From positions 1 to 61,438 of the forward strand of contig JBFWQM010000005.1 in NCBI GenBank assembly GCA_050249455.1: 61,438 nt of DNA. Reading direction: 5' to 3'. This document shows, piece by piece, positions 53,705 through 61,438 of the stretch. Each line of letters starts with the position of its first letter. Position 1 is the stretch's first letter. The translations under genes and the position numbers were made by a program. Source of the stretch: JBFWQM01 sp050249455. GTDB lineage: Bacteria; Pseudomonadota; Alphaproteobacteria; MPNO01; VGEU01. The notes under the pieces are model-generated. The model was not told the origin of the DNA. It was given only the letters and a program-made list of their open reading frames with translations, and ran no database searches.

Positions 53705-54822
53705 AGGAGGTAGCGGACGGCGCTGCCGATGCGCTGGACCGGGCCGAGCTTGCCGACCTCCGCGCCGGCGTTCAGCGGCACGGACACCGGCGGGTAGTCC
53801 GGCACCTCGACGCGGATCTCGCCGACCGGCGCGTCCTTGGCGATCGGCGCCGGCACCGGGCCGGTGTAGACGACGGCGGCCTTGATCGCGGCCTTGGCAG
53901 TGCGCGGCACGGTCATGACGACGTCCCGGGCGGCGACCAGCGGCACCTTCGGCTGCTCACCCAGCCAGACGTCGGCCTGCTCGACCGTCTCGCCCTTCTT
54001 GAACAGGATCACGTTGTCATATTCGCGGTAGGCCCAATTGACCAGCCGCGCGGTTTCCTCCCAGCGCTGCTTCATGCTGTTGAGGCCGTTGACGACCAGG
54101 ATGACGCGGCGGCCGTCGCGCTTGACCGAGGCGGCGAGGCCGTAGCCCGACGCCTCGGTGTGGCCGGTCTTGAGGCCGTCGGCGCCCATGTTCTGGTACA
54201 GCAGCGGGTTGCGGTTGCCCTGCTTGATCCCGTTGAACTGGAACTCCTTCTCGGCGAACAGCTCATAAAATTCGGGAAACTCGCGGATCAGGTGCAGCGA
54301 CAGGGTCGCGATGTCGCGCGCCGACATGACGTGGCCGTCCGCCGGCAGCCCGTCGGCGTTCTTGAACACGCTCTCCTTGAGCCCGATCTCGCGCGCCCGC
54401 TTGGTCATGGCCTCGGCGAACGCCTCCTCCGACCCCGCCAGTCCCTCGGCCAGCACGACGCAGGCGTCGTTGCCCGACTGCACGATCACCCCGCGCAGCA
54501 GGTCGCCCACCGCGACCTGGCCGCCGATCGGCACGAACATCTTGGAGCCGCCGGTGCGCCACGCCTTCTCGCTGACCGACAGCTTGTCGTCCATCTTGAG
54601 CGTGCCCTTCTTGAGCCGCTCGAAGACCATGAAGACCGTCATCAGCTTCGACATCGACGCCGGCGGCATCGCCACCGCCGAGTCCTTGTCGAGCAGGACG
54701 GTCCCGGTCGCGACGTCGACCATGTAGGCGTGCTTCGCCGGAGTCTCGATGGTCGGCGGGGCCGCCAAAGCCGCCGCGGTCCCGGCAAGCCAGACCGAGA
54801 CGGCCAGTATCAAACGTCGCAT
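53686..54822 (-). CDS. dacC: D-alanyl-D-alanine carboxypeptidase (DacC/PBP5-6 type)
   Basis: The 378-residue penicillin-binding protein trims the pentapeptide of peptidoglycan. A signal peptide (1-21, LILAVSVWLAGTAAALAA) precedes the catalytic domain with Ser56 and Lys59 in SMSK, SGN in QSGNDAC, and the KTG triad in GLKTGHTEASG. The C-terminal beta domain and a short amphipathic end follow. The ATG at 54822 has an AGGGGTG ribosome site at good spacing; an upstream ATG at 54828 does not. It is co-directional with rlpA and mltB, also wall-remodelling genes. Confidence 0.94.
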   Translation of the reverse strand: MRRLILAVSVWLAGTAAALAAPPTIETPAKHAYMVDVATGTVLLDKDSAVAMPPASMSKLMTVFMVFERLKKGTLKMDDKLSVSEKAWRTGGSKMFVPIGGQVAVGDLLRGVIVQSGNDACVVLAEGLAGSEEAFAEAMTKRAREIGLKESVFKNADGLPADGHVMSARDIATLSLHLIREFPEFYELFAEKEFQFNGIKQGNRNPLLYQNMGADGLKTGHTEASGYGLAASVKRDGRRVILVVNGLNSMKQRWEETARLVNWAYREYDNVILFKKGETVEQADVWLGEQPKVPLVAARDVVMTVPRTAKAAIKAAVVYTGPVPAPIAKDAPVGEIRVEVPDYPPVSVPLNAGAEVGKLGPVQRIGSAVRYLLWGASG

Positions 54823-54864
54823 GAGCATCACCCCTGTCGGCCGGCACTGTCCGGCCATGGTGCC

Positions 54865-56100
54865 CTATCGCGCGGCGACTCGCGCCTCCTCCTGCGCGAT
54901 CGTCATCGCCGCTTCCATCACGCGTTCGGCATGGGACGGCGACGGCAGCGGTCCCACGCTGACCCGCCAGACGCCCTGCCGCTCGCTGACCACCCGCGCC
55001 TGGCCGAAACCGGCGAGGCGCTTCCGCACCCGTTCCGCGGCCGCGGCGCTGGAGAACGTGCCGGTGTTCACGACGATCCCCGTCGCGGGCATCGGCGGGG
55101 CGGGCATCGCCGCCGGCGGCGGGGCCGGCGGAACGCTCGGCCGGATCGCGGCCGGGGCGGTCGATGCGGCCGCGGGCGACACCAGCGCGAACCGCTGCGC
55201 CGGGGCCGGCGCCTCGGCCATCCGCGACGGCGTGGCCGGCACGGCCACCGGCGGACGGAGCGCCGGACGCACGGCGGCGGGCTCGGGAACCGGCGCGGCT
55301 GCCGCGAGCTGACGCGCCGGCTCGACGGCGACGGGAGCCGGCGGCGTCGGCGCGGGTGCGGCCGCCGCGGCGACAGGCGCATCGAGCGGCGTCGCCATGA
55401 CCGGCGTCAAGCGCGCGGGGGCTTCCGGCGAGGCGGCGGCCACCTGCGTCGCAGCGGCGGCGGCCGGCTGGGCCGGGACCGCGGCAGGCTGGCCGGCCGC
55501 GGCAGCGGGCGCCGCCTGCGCCAGCATCGTCGCGGGGGCGCCGGGCTCGCGCGGCAGCTCGCCCTTGGCGATCATCATCTCGCGCTTGCTGTCGTCGGCG
55601 ATCAGCTCGACATGGACCCGCGCCAGGCCGTCGCGCTCGAAGCCGAGCATCTGCGCCGTGCGCCGCGACACGTCCAGGATGCGCCCGTCGACGAACGGCC
55701 CGCGGTCGTTGACCCGCACGATCATCGCGCGGCCGTTGTCCAGGTTGGTGACCCGCACCACGCTGGGAAGCGGCAGGGTGGTGTGCGCGGCGGTGACGTC
55801 GTTCTCGTCGAAGATCTCGCCGTTGGCCGTCATGCGGCCGTGGAAGCCCGGCCCGTACCACGACGCCAGCCCGGTCTCCTGGTAGTCGTAATCGACATAG
55901 GGCGTGTACCACTTGCCCTTGATCATGTATGGCCGGCCCACCTTGTAGTGGCCGACCCCGTCGCCCGGCGCGCGCGCGACGCTGCCCGGCGCCGAAGGCG
56001 CGCCGGGACCGCGGGTGTCGGCGCAGGCGGCCGTCAGCAACGCCATCCCGCCCACCACGCAGGCGATACGGCCCATCCTCATTGCACCACGATCGCCCAT
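54865..56100 (-). CDS. rlpA: RlpA septal-ring lytic transglycosylase, lipoprotein with SPOR domain
   Basis: The 411-residue protein has a lipoprotein signal (lipobox LLTAAC), a double-psi beta-barrel domain (about 80-190: TGLASWYGPGFHGRMTANGE and VRVNDRGPFVDGRILDVS, with the active-site Asp), a long Pro/Ala-rich linker (about 210-340), and a C-terminal SPOR domain (GTFSSAAAAERVRKRLAG). SPOR binds denuded septal glycans, and RlpA cuts them. The ATG at 56100 has a GGGGG ribosome site; a second ATG at 56082 is possible. The linker is unusually long and repetitive in composition. Confidence 0.93.
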   Translation of the reverse strand: MGDRGAMRMGRIACVVGGMALLTAACADTRGPGAPSAPGSVARAPGDGVGHYKVGRPYMIKGKWYTPYVDYDYQETGLASWYGPGFHGRMTANGEIFDENDVTAAHTTLPLPSVVRVTNLDNGRAMIVRVNDRGPFVDGRILDVSRRTAQMLGFERDGLARVHVELIADDSKREMMIAKGELPREPGAPATMLAQAAPAAAAGQPAAVPAQPAAAAATQVAAASPEAPARLTPVMATPLDAPVAAAAAPAPTPPAPVAVEPARQLAAAAPVPEPAAVRPALRPPVAVPATPSRMAEAPAPAQRFALVSPAAASTAPAAIRPSVPPAPPPAAMPAPPMPATGIVVNTGTFSSAAAAERVRKRLAGFGQARVVSERQGVWRVSVGPLPSPSHAERVMEAAMTIAQEEARVAAR

Positions 56101-56153
56101 AGAGCCCCCAAGCGCTTCCGGGCAGGGTCTCCCCCGCCCCGTCTCCATTGCCC

Positions 56154-57131
56154 TCAGCCCTCGCCGATCCGGTCGGCCAGGATGCCCACAGCGTGGGCGA
56201 AATAGTGCGAGCGGTTCCACCGCATGATCGCGCGGTAGTTGTCGTAGACGATCGAGGCGGGGCCCTGCGCGCCGCCCGGCGTCAGCACCGACGCGTTCAT
56301 GTCGGCCACCGGCAGCGGCCCGCCGTCGGCCTTGCGCACGCCCATCGCCTGCCACTCGCCCAGGCCCTTGCGGGTGTCGAGGCTGGCGAGGTTGCGGTCG
56401 AACCCGACCGGCAGCGCCACCCAGCGGCCCCATGTCTCGTCGCCGCGCCAGCCCACCCGCGAGAGGTAGTTGGCGGTCGAGGCGAACACGTCCGCCAGGT
56501 TGGTCCAGATGTCGCGCCGCCCGTCGCCGTCGAAATCCTGCGCGTAGGACAGGAAGGAGGACGGCATGAACTGGTTCTGGCCCATCGCGCCGGCCCACGA
56601 GCCGCGCATGGCGGCGGGCGCGATGTGGCCCTGGTCCAGGATGCGCAGCGCATTGAACAGCTCGCCGCGGAAGAAGCTCGACCGCCGGCCGTCATAGGCC
56701 AGGGTCGCCAGCGACTCCACGACCGAGAAATTGCCGGTGATGCGGCCGAAGTCGCTTTCGATGCCCCACAGGGCGACGATGAAGCGCGGCTGCACGTTGT
56801 AGCGGGCCGACACCCGCTCCAGCAGGTCGTGGTTCTCCGACAGCAGGCGGCGGCCGCGGGCGATGCGGTCCTCGTTCACCACGCGGTCGAGGTATTGCTG
56901 GAAGGTCAGCGTCACCTCGGGCTGGCGCCGGTCGAGCTCCAGCACCCGCGGGATCGGCTGGATGGCGTCCAGCGCGGCGGTGATGGTGGCCGGGCGGATG
57001 CCCTTCTGCACCGCCTCCCGGCGGACGCCGTCGAGCCACTCGGCGAAGCTCGTCGTGGCGGCGCCGGCCGGAACGGCGACCGACAGGCTCGCCGCCGCCA
57101 GGGCGGCGCACAGTATGGCGCGACGGATCAT
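56154..57131 (-). CDS. mltB: Membrane-bound lytic murein transglycosylase B
   Basis: The 325-residue enzyme has a signal peptide (1-24, ILCAALAAASLSVAVPAGA) and the MltB/SltB domain with catalytic Glu125 in LWGIESDFGR, and the typical GSWAGAMGQNQFMPSSFLSYAQDFDGDGRRDIW. It lacks a lipobox Cys at the cleavage site, so it is likely periplasmic and soluble. It opens the minus-strand mltB-rlpA-dacC-tmk-holB order. Confidence 0.94.
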   Translation of the reverse strand: MIRRAILCAALAAASLSVAVPAGAATTSFAEWLDGVRREAVQKGIRPATITAALDAIQPIPRVLELDRRQPEVTLTFQQYLDRVVNEDRIARGRRLLSENHDLLERVSARYNVQPRFIVALWGIESDFGRITGNFSVVESLATLAYDGRRSSFFRGELFNALRILDQGHIAPAAMRGSWAGAMGQNQFMPSSFLSYAQDFDGDGRRDIWTNLADVFASTANYLSRVGWRGDETWGRWVALPVGFDRNLASLDTRKGLGEWQAMGVRKADGGPLPVADMNASVLTPGGAQGPASIVYDNYRAIMRWNRSHYFAHAVGILADRIGEG

Positions 57132-57175
57132 CGCGTCTCCTCGGTCAGACGGGTTTGGATGGATTGTTCTGCCAC

Positions 57176-57192
57176 AAAACGCCGAATCGGCG
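57176..57192 (-). terminator. Small terminator-like hairpin after the YdcF gene
   Basis: On the minus strand CGCCG-ATT-CGGCG is followed by TTTTG. It is 23 bp past the ydcF-family stop and before mltB. The loop is only 3 bases, so strength is limited. Confidence 0.4.
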
Positions 57193-57215
57193 CAAGTCGT
57201 TGATCGGCCATCGAT

Positions 57216-58007
57216 TCAGGGAGCGGGAAACAGCGCGTCGGTGCGTCCCATGAGGCGATAGGCGACCAGGCCGATCCATTCGCGCGATCCGCGCTCCAGA
57301 CCGTCGAGCCCGTCGATGAAGCCGAACCGGGGCTGCCAGCTCTGGTTGCCGCGGGTCAGGTAGTCCACCGGATAGGGGATGACCTGCCATCCCGCGCGGC
57401 GGAACACGCCGACGGACCGCGGCATGTGCTTGGCGGAGGTGACCAGGAGCCAGAGCTCGCCCGGCTTCGGCTGGACGAGCGAAAGGCTGTATAGCGCGTT
57501 CTCCCAGGTGTTGCGGCTCTGGTCCTCGAACGCGATGCGGGCCGGATCCAGCCCCATCTCGGCGAAGAACCGGCGTGCGACCGGCGCTTCCTTCAGCCCG
57601 CTCTCGACCAGGTCGCCCGAGCCGCCGGTGAACACCAGCCGGGCGTCGGGATAGCGCCGCGCCAGCCGGACGAACTCGGTGTAGCGCTCCGCCCCGTCCT
57701 TCAGCGCGACCTGGCCGCGCATGCGGGTCAGCTCGGGCGCGAAAGCGCCGCCCAGCACGATGATGCCGTCCACCCGCTCGGGCATCGGGTCGGGGACCGG
57801 GAAGCGCTCCTCCAGCGGCAGGACCAGGATCGCCCACACCGGCGCGACCGCGATGACCAGGAAGGCCGCCGTCACGGCTGCGATCAGCCATTCCCCCACG
57901 GGGCGCCGCGACCGGCTCCAGGTCAGCGCGACGCCCGCCAGCAGCAGGATCAGCAGCACGTTCCCAGGGTCGAACGCCAGCCAGACGATCTTGGACAGCT
58001 CGAACAC
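57216..58007 (-). CDS. YdcF/ElyC-family membrane protein (DUF218)
   Basis: The 263-residue protein has two N-terminal transmembrane helices (about residues 10-30 and 42-62) and a DUF218 domain with GIIVLGGAFAPELT, VFTGGSGDL, EDQSRNTWENA and the LLVTSAKHMPRSVGVFRRAG segment. Relatives such as ElyC affect envelope and peptidoglycan synthesis. It lies beside mltB and rlpA, so a wall-related role fits but is inference. Confidence 0.85.
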   Translation of the reverse strand: MFELSKIVWLAFDPGNVLLILLLAGVALTWSRSRRPVGEWLIAAVTAAFLVIAVAPVWAILVLPLEERFPVPDPMPERVDGIIVLGGAFAPELTRMRGQVALKDGAERYTEFVRLARRYPDARLVFTGGSGDLVESGLKEAPVARRFFAEMGLDPARIAFEDQSRNTWENALYSLSLVQPKPGELWLLVTSAKHMPRSVGVFRRAGWQVIPYPVDYLTRGNQSWQPRFGFIDGLDGLERGSREWIGLVAYRLMGRTDALFPAP

Positions 58008-58042
58008 GGTTCCGTCATAGCCGCGGCTGACCGTCCCGGCAA

Positions 58043-58071
58043 TTGAGACGGCGCCGGCCGCGGCCTATATC
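58043..58071 (+). promoter_or_regulatory. Promoter for the Atm1-type exporter gene
   Basis: TTGAGA (58043-58048), 17 bp, TATATC (58066-58071), 59 bp before the ATG, in the 122-bp gap with the divergent YdcF gene. Good spacing and boxes. Confidence 0.6.
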
Positions 58072-58129
58072 AAGGGCTCCATGACCCGGCCGGCCCTGCG
58101 CGCCGCGGCAGTCAACCGCTCGAGACCCG

Positions 58130-59974
58130 ATGACCGATCCCACGCGTACCCACGCCGGCCGCAAGACCGAGCCCGGATTTGAGTGGGGGGCGCTGCGCGC
58201 CCTCCTGCCCTACCTGTGGCCTCCCGGCGCGGTGGAGATGCGGGTGCGGGTGGTCGGGGCCGTGCTGCTGCTGGTGTGCGCCAAGCTCGCCAACGTCTCG
58301 GTGCCGATCTTCTACAAGGACATCGTCGATGCCCTTTCGGGCGCCGGCGGCGCGGCGGTGGTGCTGCCGCTGGCGCTGCTGGTCGGCTACGGGATCGCCC
58401 GGGTCTGCTCGATTGCGTTCGCCGAGCTGCGCGACGCGGTGTTCGCCAAGGTCGGCCAGCGCGCCATCCGCTCGGTCGCCCTCAACACCTTCCGCCACCT
58501 GCACCGCCTGGCGCTGCGCTTCCACCTTGAGCGCCAGACCGGCGGGCTGTCGCGCTCGATCGAGCGCGGCACCAAGGGCATCGACTTTCTGCTCACCTTC
58601 ATGCTGTTCAACATCCTGCCCACCATCTTCGAGATCCTGGTGGTGTGCACGATCCTGTGGGCGCTGCTCAACGTGTGGTTCGCGCTGGCGACGTTCGTCA
58701 CAATCGCCGGCTACATCGCCTTCACCATGGCGGTGACGGAGTGGCGGTCGAAGTACCGCCGCCGGATGAACGAGACCGACAACCAGGCCAACACGCGCGC
58801 CATCGACAGCCTGCTCAACTACGAGACGGTCAAGTATTTCGGCAACGAGGAGCACGAGGCGCGGCGCTTCGACGGCGCGCTGGCGCGCTACGAGCAGGCG
58901 GCGGTGCAGAGCAAGTTCACCCTGTCGCTGCTCAACGTCGGCCAGGCGCTGATCATCGGCGTCGGCCTGACCGTCGTCATGGTGATGGCCGGCGTCGGCG
59001 TGATCGACGGGCGGCTTACCATCGGCGACTTCGTGCTGGTCAACACCTACCTGATCCAGCTCTACATGCCGCTCAACTTCCTCGGCTTCGTCTACCGCGA
59101 GATCAAGCAGTCGCTGATCGACATGGAGGCGATGTTCCACCTTCTGGAAATCAATGCCGAGGTCGAGGACAAGCCCGGTGCGCCGGAGCTAGAGGTCGCG
59201 ACCGGCGAGGTCGCATTCGACCGCGTCTCCTTCGGCTACGACCCGCGGCGGCCGATCCTGGACCAGCTCAGCTTCACCGTCGCGCCGGGCGCCACGGTCG
59301 CCATCGTCGGCTCGAGCGGCGCCGGCAAATCGACCATCGGGCGGCTCTTGTTCCGCTTCTACGACGTCACCGGCGGCGCGATCCGCATCGACGGCCAGGA
59401 CATCCGCGAGGTGTCGCAGGCGAGCCTGCGCCGCGCCATCGGAGTCGTGCCGCAGGACACCGTGCTGTTCAACGACACGATCTACTACAACATCGCCTAC
59501 GGCCGGCCCGGCGCCAGCCCGGCGGAGGTCGAGGAGGCGGCGCGGATGGCCGCCATCCACGACTTCGTCATGTCGACGCCGGACGGCTACCAGACCATGG
59601 TCGGCGAGCGCGGCCTCAAGATCTCGGGCGGCGAGAAGCAGCGGGTGGCGATCGCGCGGACCATCCTGAAGCGGCCGGCGATCCTGTTGTTCGACGAAGC
59701 GACCTCGGCGCTCGATTCCCAGACCGAGCGCGAGATCCAGCGCTCGCTGCGCGAGGTTTCGACCGACCGCTCGACACTGGTGATCGCGCACCGGCTGTCC
59801 ACCATCGTCGACGCCGACGAGATCATCGTGCTGGAGCGCGGCCGCATCGCCGAGCGCGGCCGCCACCCGGACCTCCTGCGCCGCGACGGCCTCTACGCCG
59901 CGATGTGGCGCCGGCAGCAGGAAGCCGCGGACACGGCTGCCCCCGACGCGGTGGCGGCAGAGAGCCCGGCCTAA
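58130..59974 (+). CDS. atm1: Atm1/HMT1-family heavy-metal ABC exporter
   Basis: The 614-residue half-transporter fuses six transmembrane helices (about 40-330) with an ABC ATPase. Family marks are the ETVKYFGNEEHEARRFDGAL loop and NVGQALIIGVGLT with glutathione-site residues. In the ATPase: Walker A GSSGAGKST, Q-loop VVPQDTVLFNDTI, signature KISGGEKQR, Walker B ILLFDEATSALD and the switch His in IAHRLST. Bacterial Atm1 exports glutathione-metal or persulfide species. The family call is firm; the substrate is inferred. Confidence 0.93.
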   Translation: MTDPTRTHAGRKTEPGFEWGALRALLPYLWPPGAVEMRVRVVGAVLLLVCAKLANVSVPIFYKDIVDALSGAGGAAVVLPLALLVGYGIARVCSIAFAELRDAVFAKVGQRAIRSVALNTFRHLHRLALRFHLERQTGGLSRSIERGTKGIDFLLTFMLFNILPTIFEILVVCTILWALLNVWFALATFVTIAGYIAFTMAVTEWRSKYRRRMNETDNQANTRAIDSLLNYETVKYFGNEEHEARRFDGALARYEQAAVQSKFTLSLLNVGQALIIGVGLTVVMVMAGVGVIDGRLTIGDFVLVNTYLIQLYMPLNFLGFVYREIKQSLIDMEAMFHLLEINAEVEDKPGAPELEVATGEVAFDRVSFGYDPRRPILDQLSFTVAPGATVAIVGSSGAGKSTIGRLLFRFYDVTGGAIRIDGQDIREVSQASLRRAIGVVPQDTVLFNDTIYYNIAYGRPGASPAEVEEAARMAAIHDFVMSTPDGYQTMVGERGLKISGGEKQRVAIARTILKRPAILLFDEATSALDSQTEREIQRSLREVSTDRSTLVIAHRLSTIVDADEIIVLERGRIAERGRHPDLLRRDGLYAAMWRRQQEAADTAAPDAVAAESPA

Positions 59975-59990
59975 CGGACAGGCCCGGCGG

Positions 59991-60017
59991 GCGGCGGTTG
60001 TTGCACCGCCGCTTCTT
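59991..60017 (+). terminator. Terminator-like hairpin after atm1
   Basis: An 8-bp stem GCGGCGGT/ACCGCCGC with loop TGTTGC is followed by TTCTT, 16 bases past the stop. The T-run is interrupted. A weak promoter match (TTGTTG 59998, TACAGT 60021) overlaps it and could serve the next gene. Confidence 0.45.
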
Positions 60018-60072
60018 GCCTACAGTGCCGGGACCGCACGGAAGAATGCAGCAACACCAGGGAGCGGACGCG

Positions 60073-61143
60073 ATGGGCGAGATCCTCGGCATCGGCACGA
60101 CGCACTATCCGGGTCTGACGGGGACCGACCAGGGCCTGTCCTCGATCTGGCAGATGATCATCAACGCGCCGCGCATCGATCCCAAGTGGAAGGATCGGGC
60201 CAATTGGCCGGCCGGCATGATCGAGGAGGTCGGCAACGACATGGGCCTGGCCGCGGCGGGCCGCTACCGCGAGCGGATGTGGCAGAACTTCCGCCGGCAG
60301 CGCGCGATCATCGACGCCTTCGCGCCCGACTTCATCGTCCTGATCGCCGACGACCAGTACGAGAACTTCAAGGAGGACATCATCCCGCCGTTCTGCGTCT
60401 ACGGCCTCGACCGCGACTTCGAGCAGGCGGTGTGGGCGCACGGCTTCATGGCGGGCAAGCAGAACTGGTGGGGCGAGCCGCCGGACTGGAAGGCGACGTT
60501 CCACGGCCACCGCGAGGGCGCGAAGTACCTGACGACCGGGCTCCTGGAGCGCGGCATGCCGATGCCCTACGCCTACCGGATGCTGCATTCGCCGACGCTC
60601 GCGCACGGCTTCAACTACACCGCGCTCTACCTCGACATCGACCGCCGCGGCTTCGCGCACCCGATCGTGCCGCTGCACGTCAACTGCTACGGCAGCGCGG
60701 TGATCACCGCCAAGGGCTTCGCCGCCCACCTGTTCGAGGAGCCGGTGGAGAACGGCCTGCCCGACCCGCCGAGCCCGACCCCGGCAACCTGCCACGAGCT
60801 CGGCGTCAAGATGGCCGAGACCCTGGCGGCCAGCCCCTATCGCTGCGTCATCATGGCCTCGTCGAGTTGGTCGCACTGCTTCCTGTCGACCAACACCGGC
60901 TATGTGATCCCCGACTTCAACTCCGACCGGAAGATGCTGGCGGCGCTGCGGCAGGGCGACTACCGGGCGTGGCGCGAACGCACCACCGCCGAGGTCGAAG
61001 CGGCCGGCCACCACGAGATGCTCAACTGGCACGTGCTGGCCGGGGCGATGGACGCTCTGGGCCGCAAGCCGGACATCGCCGACTACGTGGAAACCTTCAT
61101 CTTCCAGTCCGACAAGTGCTTTGCGTCATTTCCGGCGGGGTGA
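60073..61143 (+). CDS. Class III extradiol (LigB-type) ring-cleavage dioxygenase
   Basis: The 356-residue protein resembles the LigB family of type III extradiol dioxygenases, which open aromatic rings with non-heme iron. The N-terminal ILGIGTTHYPGL supplies a likely iron ligand His11, and IDAFAPDFIVLIADDQYENF, PIVPLHVNCYG and the late SSSWSHCF stretch are typical. The ATG at 60073 follows an AGGGAGCGG ribosome site; another ATG at 60046 is in frame. Substrate unknown. It precedes a probable aldolase gene cut by the window edge. Confidence 0.82.
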   Translation: MGEILGIGTTHYPGLTGTDQGLSSIWQMIINAPRIDPKWKDRANWPAGMIEEVGNDMGLAAAGRYRERMWQNFRRQRAIIDAFAPDFIVLIADDQYENFKEDIIPPFCVYGLDRDFEQAVWAHGFMAGKQNWWGEPPDWKATFHGHREGAKYLTTGLLERGMPMPYAYRMLHSPTLAHGFNYTALYLDIDRRGFAHPIVPLHVNCYGSAVITAKGFAAHLFEEPVENGLPDPPSPTPATCHELGVKMAETLAASPYRCVIMASSSWSHCFLSTNTGYVIPDFNSDRKMLAALRQGDYRAWRERTTAEVEAAGHHEMLNWHVLAGAMDALGRKPDIADYVETFIFQSDKCFASFPAG

Positions 61144-61160
61144 TTTCATCGAGAGCAGCG

Positions 61161-61292
61161 GCCGCCCACCTCACCCTCCCGCTTCGCGGGCCCCTCCCTC
61201 TCCCCCCTAAGAGGGCGGAGAGGGGAACAAACCCTCTCCGCCCTCTTAGGGGGGAGAGGGTGCGAGCAGAGCGAGCGGGTGAGGTGGGCGGC
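61161..61292. repeat. Large imperfect palindromic repeat after the dioxygenase gene
   Basis: The inner part is a perfect 29-bp inverted repeat (61196-61224 and 61232-61260) around the loop GAACAAA. The outermost 15 bp (GCCGCCCACCTCACC at 61161 and its complement at 61278) also pair perfectly, and the segments between pair imperfectly. Composition is the CCCTCTCC...GGAGAGGG type found scattered in alphaproteobacterial chromosomes. It fills much of the 248-bp gap. Confidence 0.85.
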
Positions 61293-61391
61293 CCCCGGCC
61301 GATCCCCAACCGGTCGCCGCGACAGGCACTCGCGCCGTCAAGGGGTTGGCTGTAGACTGCCAGCCGCCCGACCGTGATCGAGGAGGAGTCG

Positions 61392-61438
61392 ATGCCGCGC
61401 TTCAAGAACTACGTCCCGCACGGGGTGATCCCGGCGAC
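61392..61438 (+). CDS. Start of a probable DapA-family aldolase (cut by window edge)
   Basis: After a GAGGAGGAG ribosome site an ATG begins MPRFKNYVPHGVIPA and runs off the window. The HGVIPA beginning resembles dihydrodipicolinate synthase/N-acetylneuraminate lyase family members. Only 15 codons are seen, so the call is tentative. Such aldolases sometimes sit beside ring-cleavage dioxygenases in aromatic catabolism. Confidence 0.5.
   Translation, partial: MPRFKNYVPHGVIPA

Noticed and set aside
55100..55560. Possible tandem repeat array inside rlpA
   Set aside because: The region is Ala/Pro low-complexity linker without a regular repeat unit.

Overview
This 61.4-kb, very GC-rich and densely coding window looks like the core chromosome of a free-living alphaproteobacterium, most likely Rhodospirillales-like; the order-level assignment is inference from gene order. 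The supporting signs are a lexA gene with a GTTC-N7-GTTC operator, a PDH E1-beta that carries its own lipoyl domain, a fused IspDF, the ntrB-ntrC-ntrY-ntrX-trkA-hfq-hflX run, and the tpiA-secG-pyrG-kdsA-eno-ftsB-pdhABC-lpdA-lipA run. No rRNA, tRNA, CRISPR array, integrase, transposase or phage gene was seen. No gap between genes exceeds 300 bp.

Region by region. 1-2.0 kb: end of a lipid A operon (lpxI, lpxB) coupled to a glyoxalase. 2.1-5.0 kb: gltA and gltX on the minus strand. 5.1-11.6 kb: comEC, convergent with a minus-strand operon trpD-trpC-moaC-moeA-lexA; trpE and trpG are not beside it. 11.8-12.9 kb: an unknown membrane-anchored protein and a GNAT acetyltransferase. 12.9-27.4 kb: ppiD, then a long plus-strand run for glycolysis (tpiA, eno), secretion (secG), CTP (pyrG), Kdo (kdsA), division (ftsB), the whole pyruvate dehydrogenase complex, lipoate synthesis (lipA) and a RatA/Coq10 protein. 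27.5-29.5 kb: three accessory genes (lipocalin-like, cupin-like, 4,5-dihydroxyphthalate-decarboxylase-like). 29.5-32.5 kb: a tightly coupled minus-strand operon ispDF-pgpA-cinA-DUF429. 32.6-43.8 kb: nitrogen-responsive two-component systems NtrBC and NtrYX, TrkA, a D-amino-acid aminotransferase, a HAD phosphatase, Hfq and HflX. 43.8-47.6 kb: groESL under a CIRCE element, then an inositol-phosphatase-like and a hydroxyisobutyrate-dehydrogenase-like gene. 47.7-57.1 kb: a minus-strand run mazG, MBL hydrolase, tatD, metG, holB, tmk, dacC, rlpA, mltB (replication, translation and cell-wall growth). 57.2-61.4 kb: a YdcF protein, an Atm1-type ABC exporter, a LigB-type extradiol dioxygenase and the first codons of a probable DapA-family aldolase.

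Most of the window is conserved housekeeping DNA, and no clear new defence or mobile system was found. The observations most worth a second look are the tandem E1/E3-binding domains in the PDH E2 subunit, a possible N-terminal extension on Hfq, missing neighbours in the trp and ntr clusters, the DUF429 gene coupled to cinA, the small accessory insert at 27.5-29.5 kb, the dioxygenase/aldolase pair at the right edge, and three palindromic intergenic repeats.
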